From Proteles cristata cristata (taxonomy: Eukaryota > Chordata > Mammalia > Carnivora > Hyaenidae): a stretch of DNA of 64,000 nt. A program made the translations under genes and the position numbers. The notes under the pieces were generated by a model. That model was not told the DNA's origin and did not search any database. It saw only the letters and a program-made list of their open reading frames with translations. This document shows positions 63,641-64,000 of the stretch, piece after piece; positions within the stretch are counted from its first letter, which is position 1, and every line of letters begins with the position of its first letter. Location of the stretch: contig JAESUZ010002597.1 in NCBI GenBank assembly GCA_017311185.1, positions 75,001 to 139,000 of the forward strand. Reading direction: 5' to 3'.

Positions 63641-64000
63641 TGTGTTTGTAAAGCAATGTGTTTTTCCACCTGAGCACCTCATCCTTTGTCCACCTGGTGA
63701 GCTCCCACCTACTTGCCAAAGTTCTCAGATGCTGTGTCCTGTGTGAACTTTCTGCACCCACCTCGGGCTGATCTCGCTTTTCCTCTTTTGATTCTCATAG
63801 ACAGGATAGCCTGTGTCCTCATTAGAGTGTTTTTCATAGGAAGTAAGTATTTTCTTTTTTTTTTTCTTTTCAGAATTAAAAAAATCACATAAATAAATAT
63901 TTTGAAGTATTCATGTTCCCATGAACTAGAATTTATGTTTGTTAATGTTTTGCTGTCATCACTATACCTTCTTAAATAAGAGAACTCAAACAAAGCAAAT
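63641..64000. other. Unassigned sequence to the window edge
   Basis: A poly-T stretch lies at 63850-63870. No gene or repeat recognised. Confidence 0.4.

Overview
The window is nuclear DNA from a carnivoran mammal, almost certainly a cat (Felis or another felid). The main evidence is about 36 copies of a tRNA-Lys-derived SINE of the felid SINEC_Fc type: a GGCGCCTGGGTGGCTCAG head, a GTTCGAGCCCCGCGTCGGGC B-box region, a TCAGAGCCTGGAGCCTGC body, a CT-rich stretch and an AAATAAATAAA tail. Many have intact target-site duplications. Dog SINEC_Cf and bear/seal-type SINEs differ in the middle part. All family names come from recognition of the sequence; no database search was run.

No protein-coding exon, RNA gene or CpG-island promoter can be supported. 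Every long open frame lies in simple repeats, in old LINE/LTR sequence, or is an unremarkable chance frame. The window looks like a gene desert or a large intron/intergenic regulatory landscape.

Layout. 0-2.6 kb: low-repeat sequence with two AT-rich blocks that look like conserved non-coding DNA, plus a MIR. 2.6-6.3 kb: dense repeats (two antisense L1 3' ends, a Tigger-like fragment, six SINEs). 6.3-9 kb: mostly unique with a MIR. 9-10.3 kb: a sense L1 3' end. 10.3-15 kb: unique DNA, MER20, two MIRs, and a long degenerate CA-rich tract. 15-26 kb: unique DNA with scattered SINEs, a hAT-like element, an MLT1 LTR and old LTR-like sequence. 26.7-35.4 kb: an 8.7 kb stretch with no felid SINE, holding candidate regulatory blocks, MIRs and an MLT1. 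35.4-47 kb: L2 and MIR relics, a few SINEs and the best candidate conserved blocks (39.0-40.1 and 41.5-42.4 kb). 47-52 kb: SINEs, L1 and MIR fragments. 52-59.4 kb: a deeply nested structure in which an MLT1 LTR is split by an old L1, which is itself split by a Tigger1 DNA transposon and seven SINEs. 59.6-60.0 kb: a 300-bp purine tract. 60-64 kb: unique DNA, two further MLT1 LTRs and MIRs.

The points most worth checking are the nested array with its 3'-truncated L1, a double-headed SINE, a SINE carrying a foldback of its own head, a SINE subfamily that presents a splice-acceptor-like sequence in antisense, a perfect 13-bp inverted repeat in a candidate conserved element, and the candidate regulatory blocks. 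I found no convincing new biological system.
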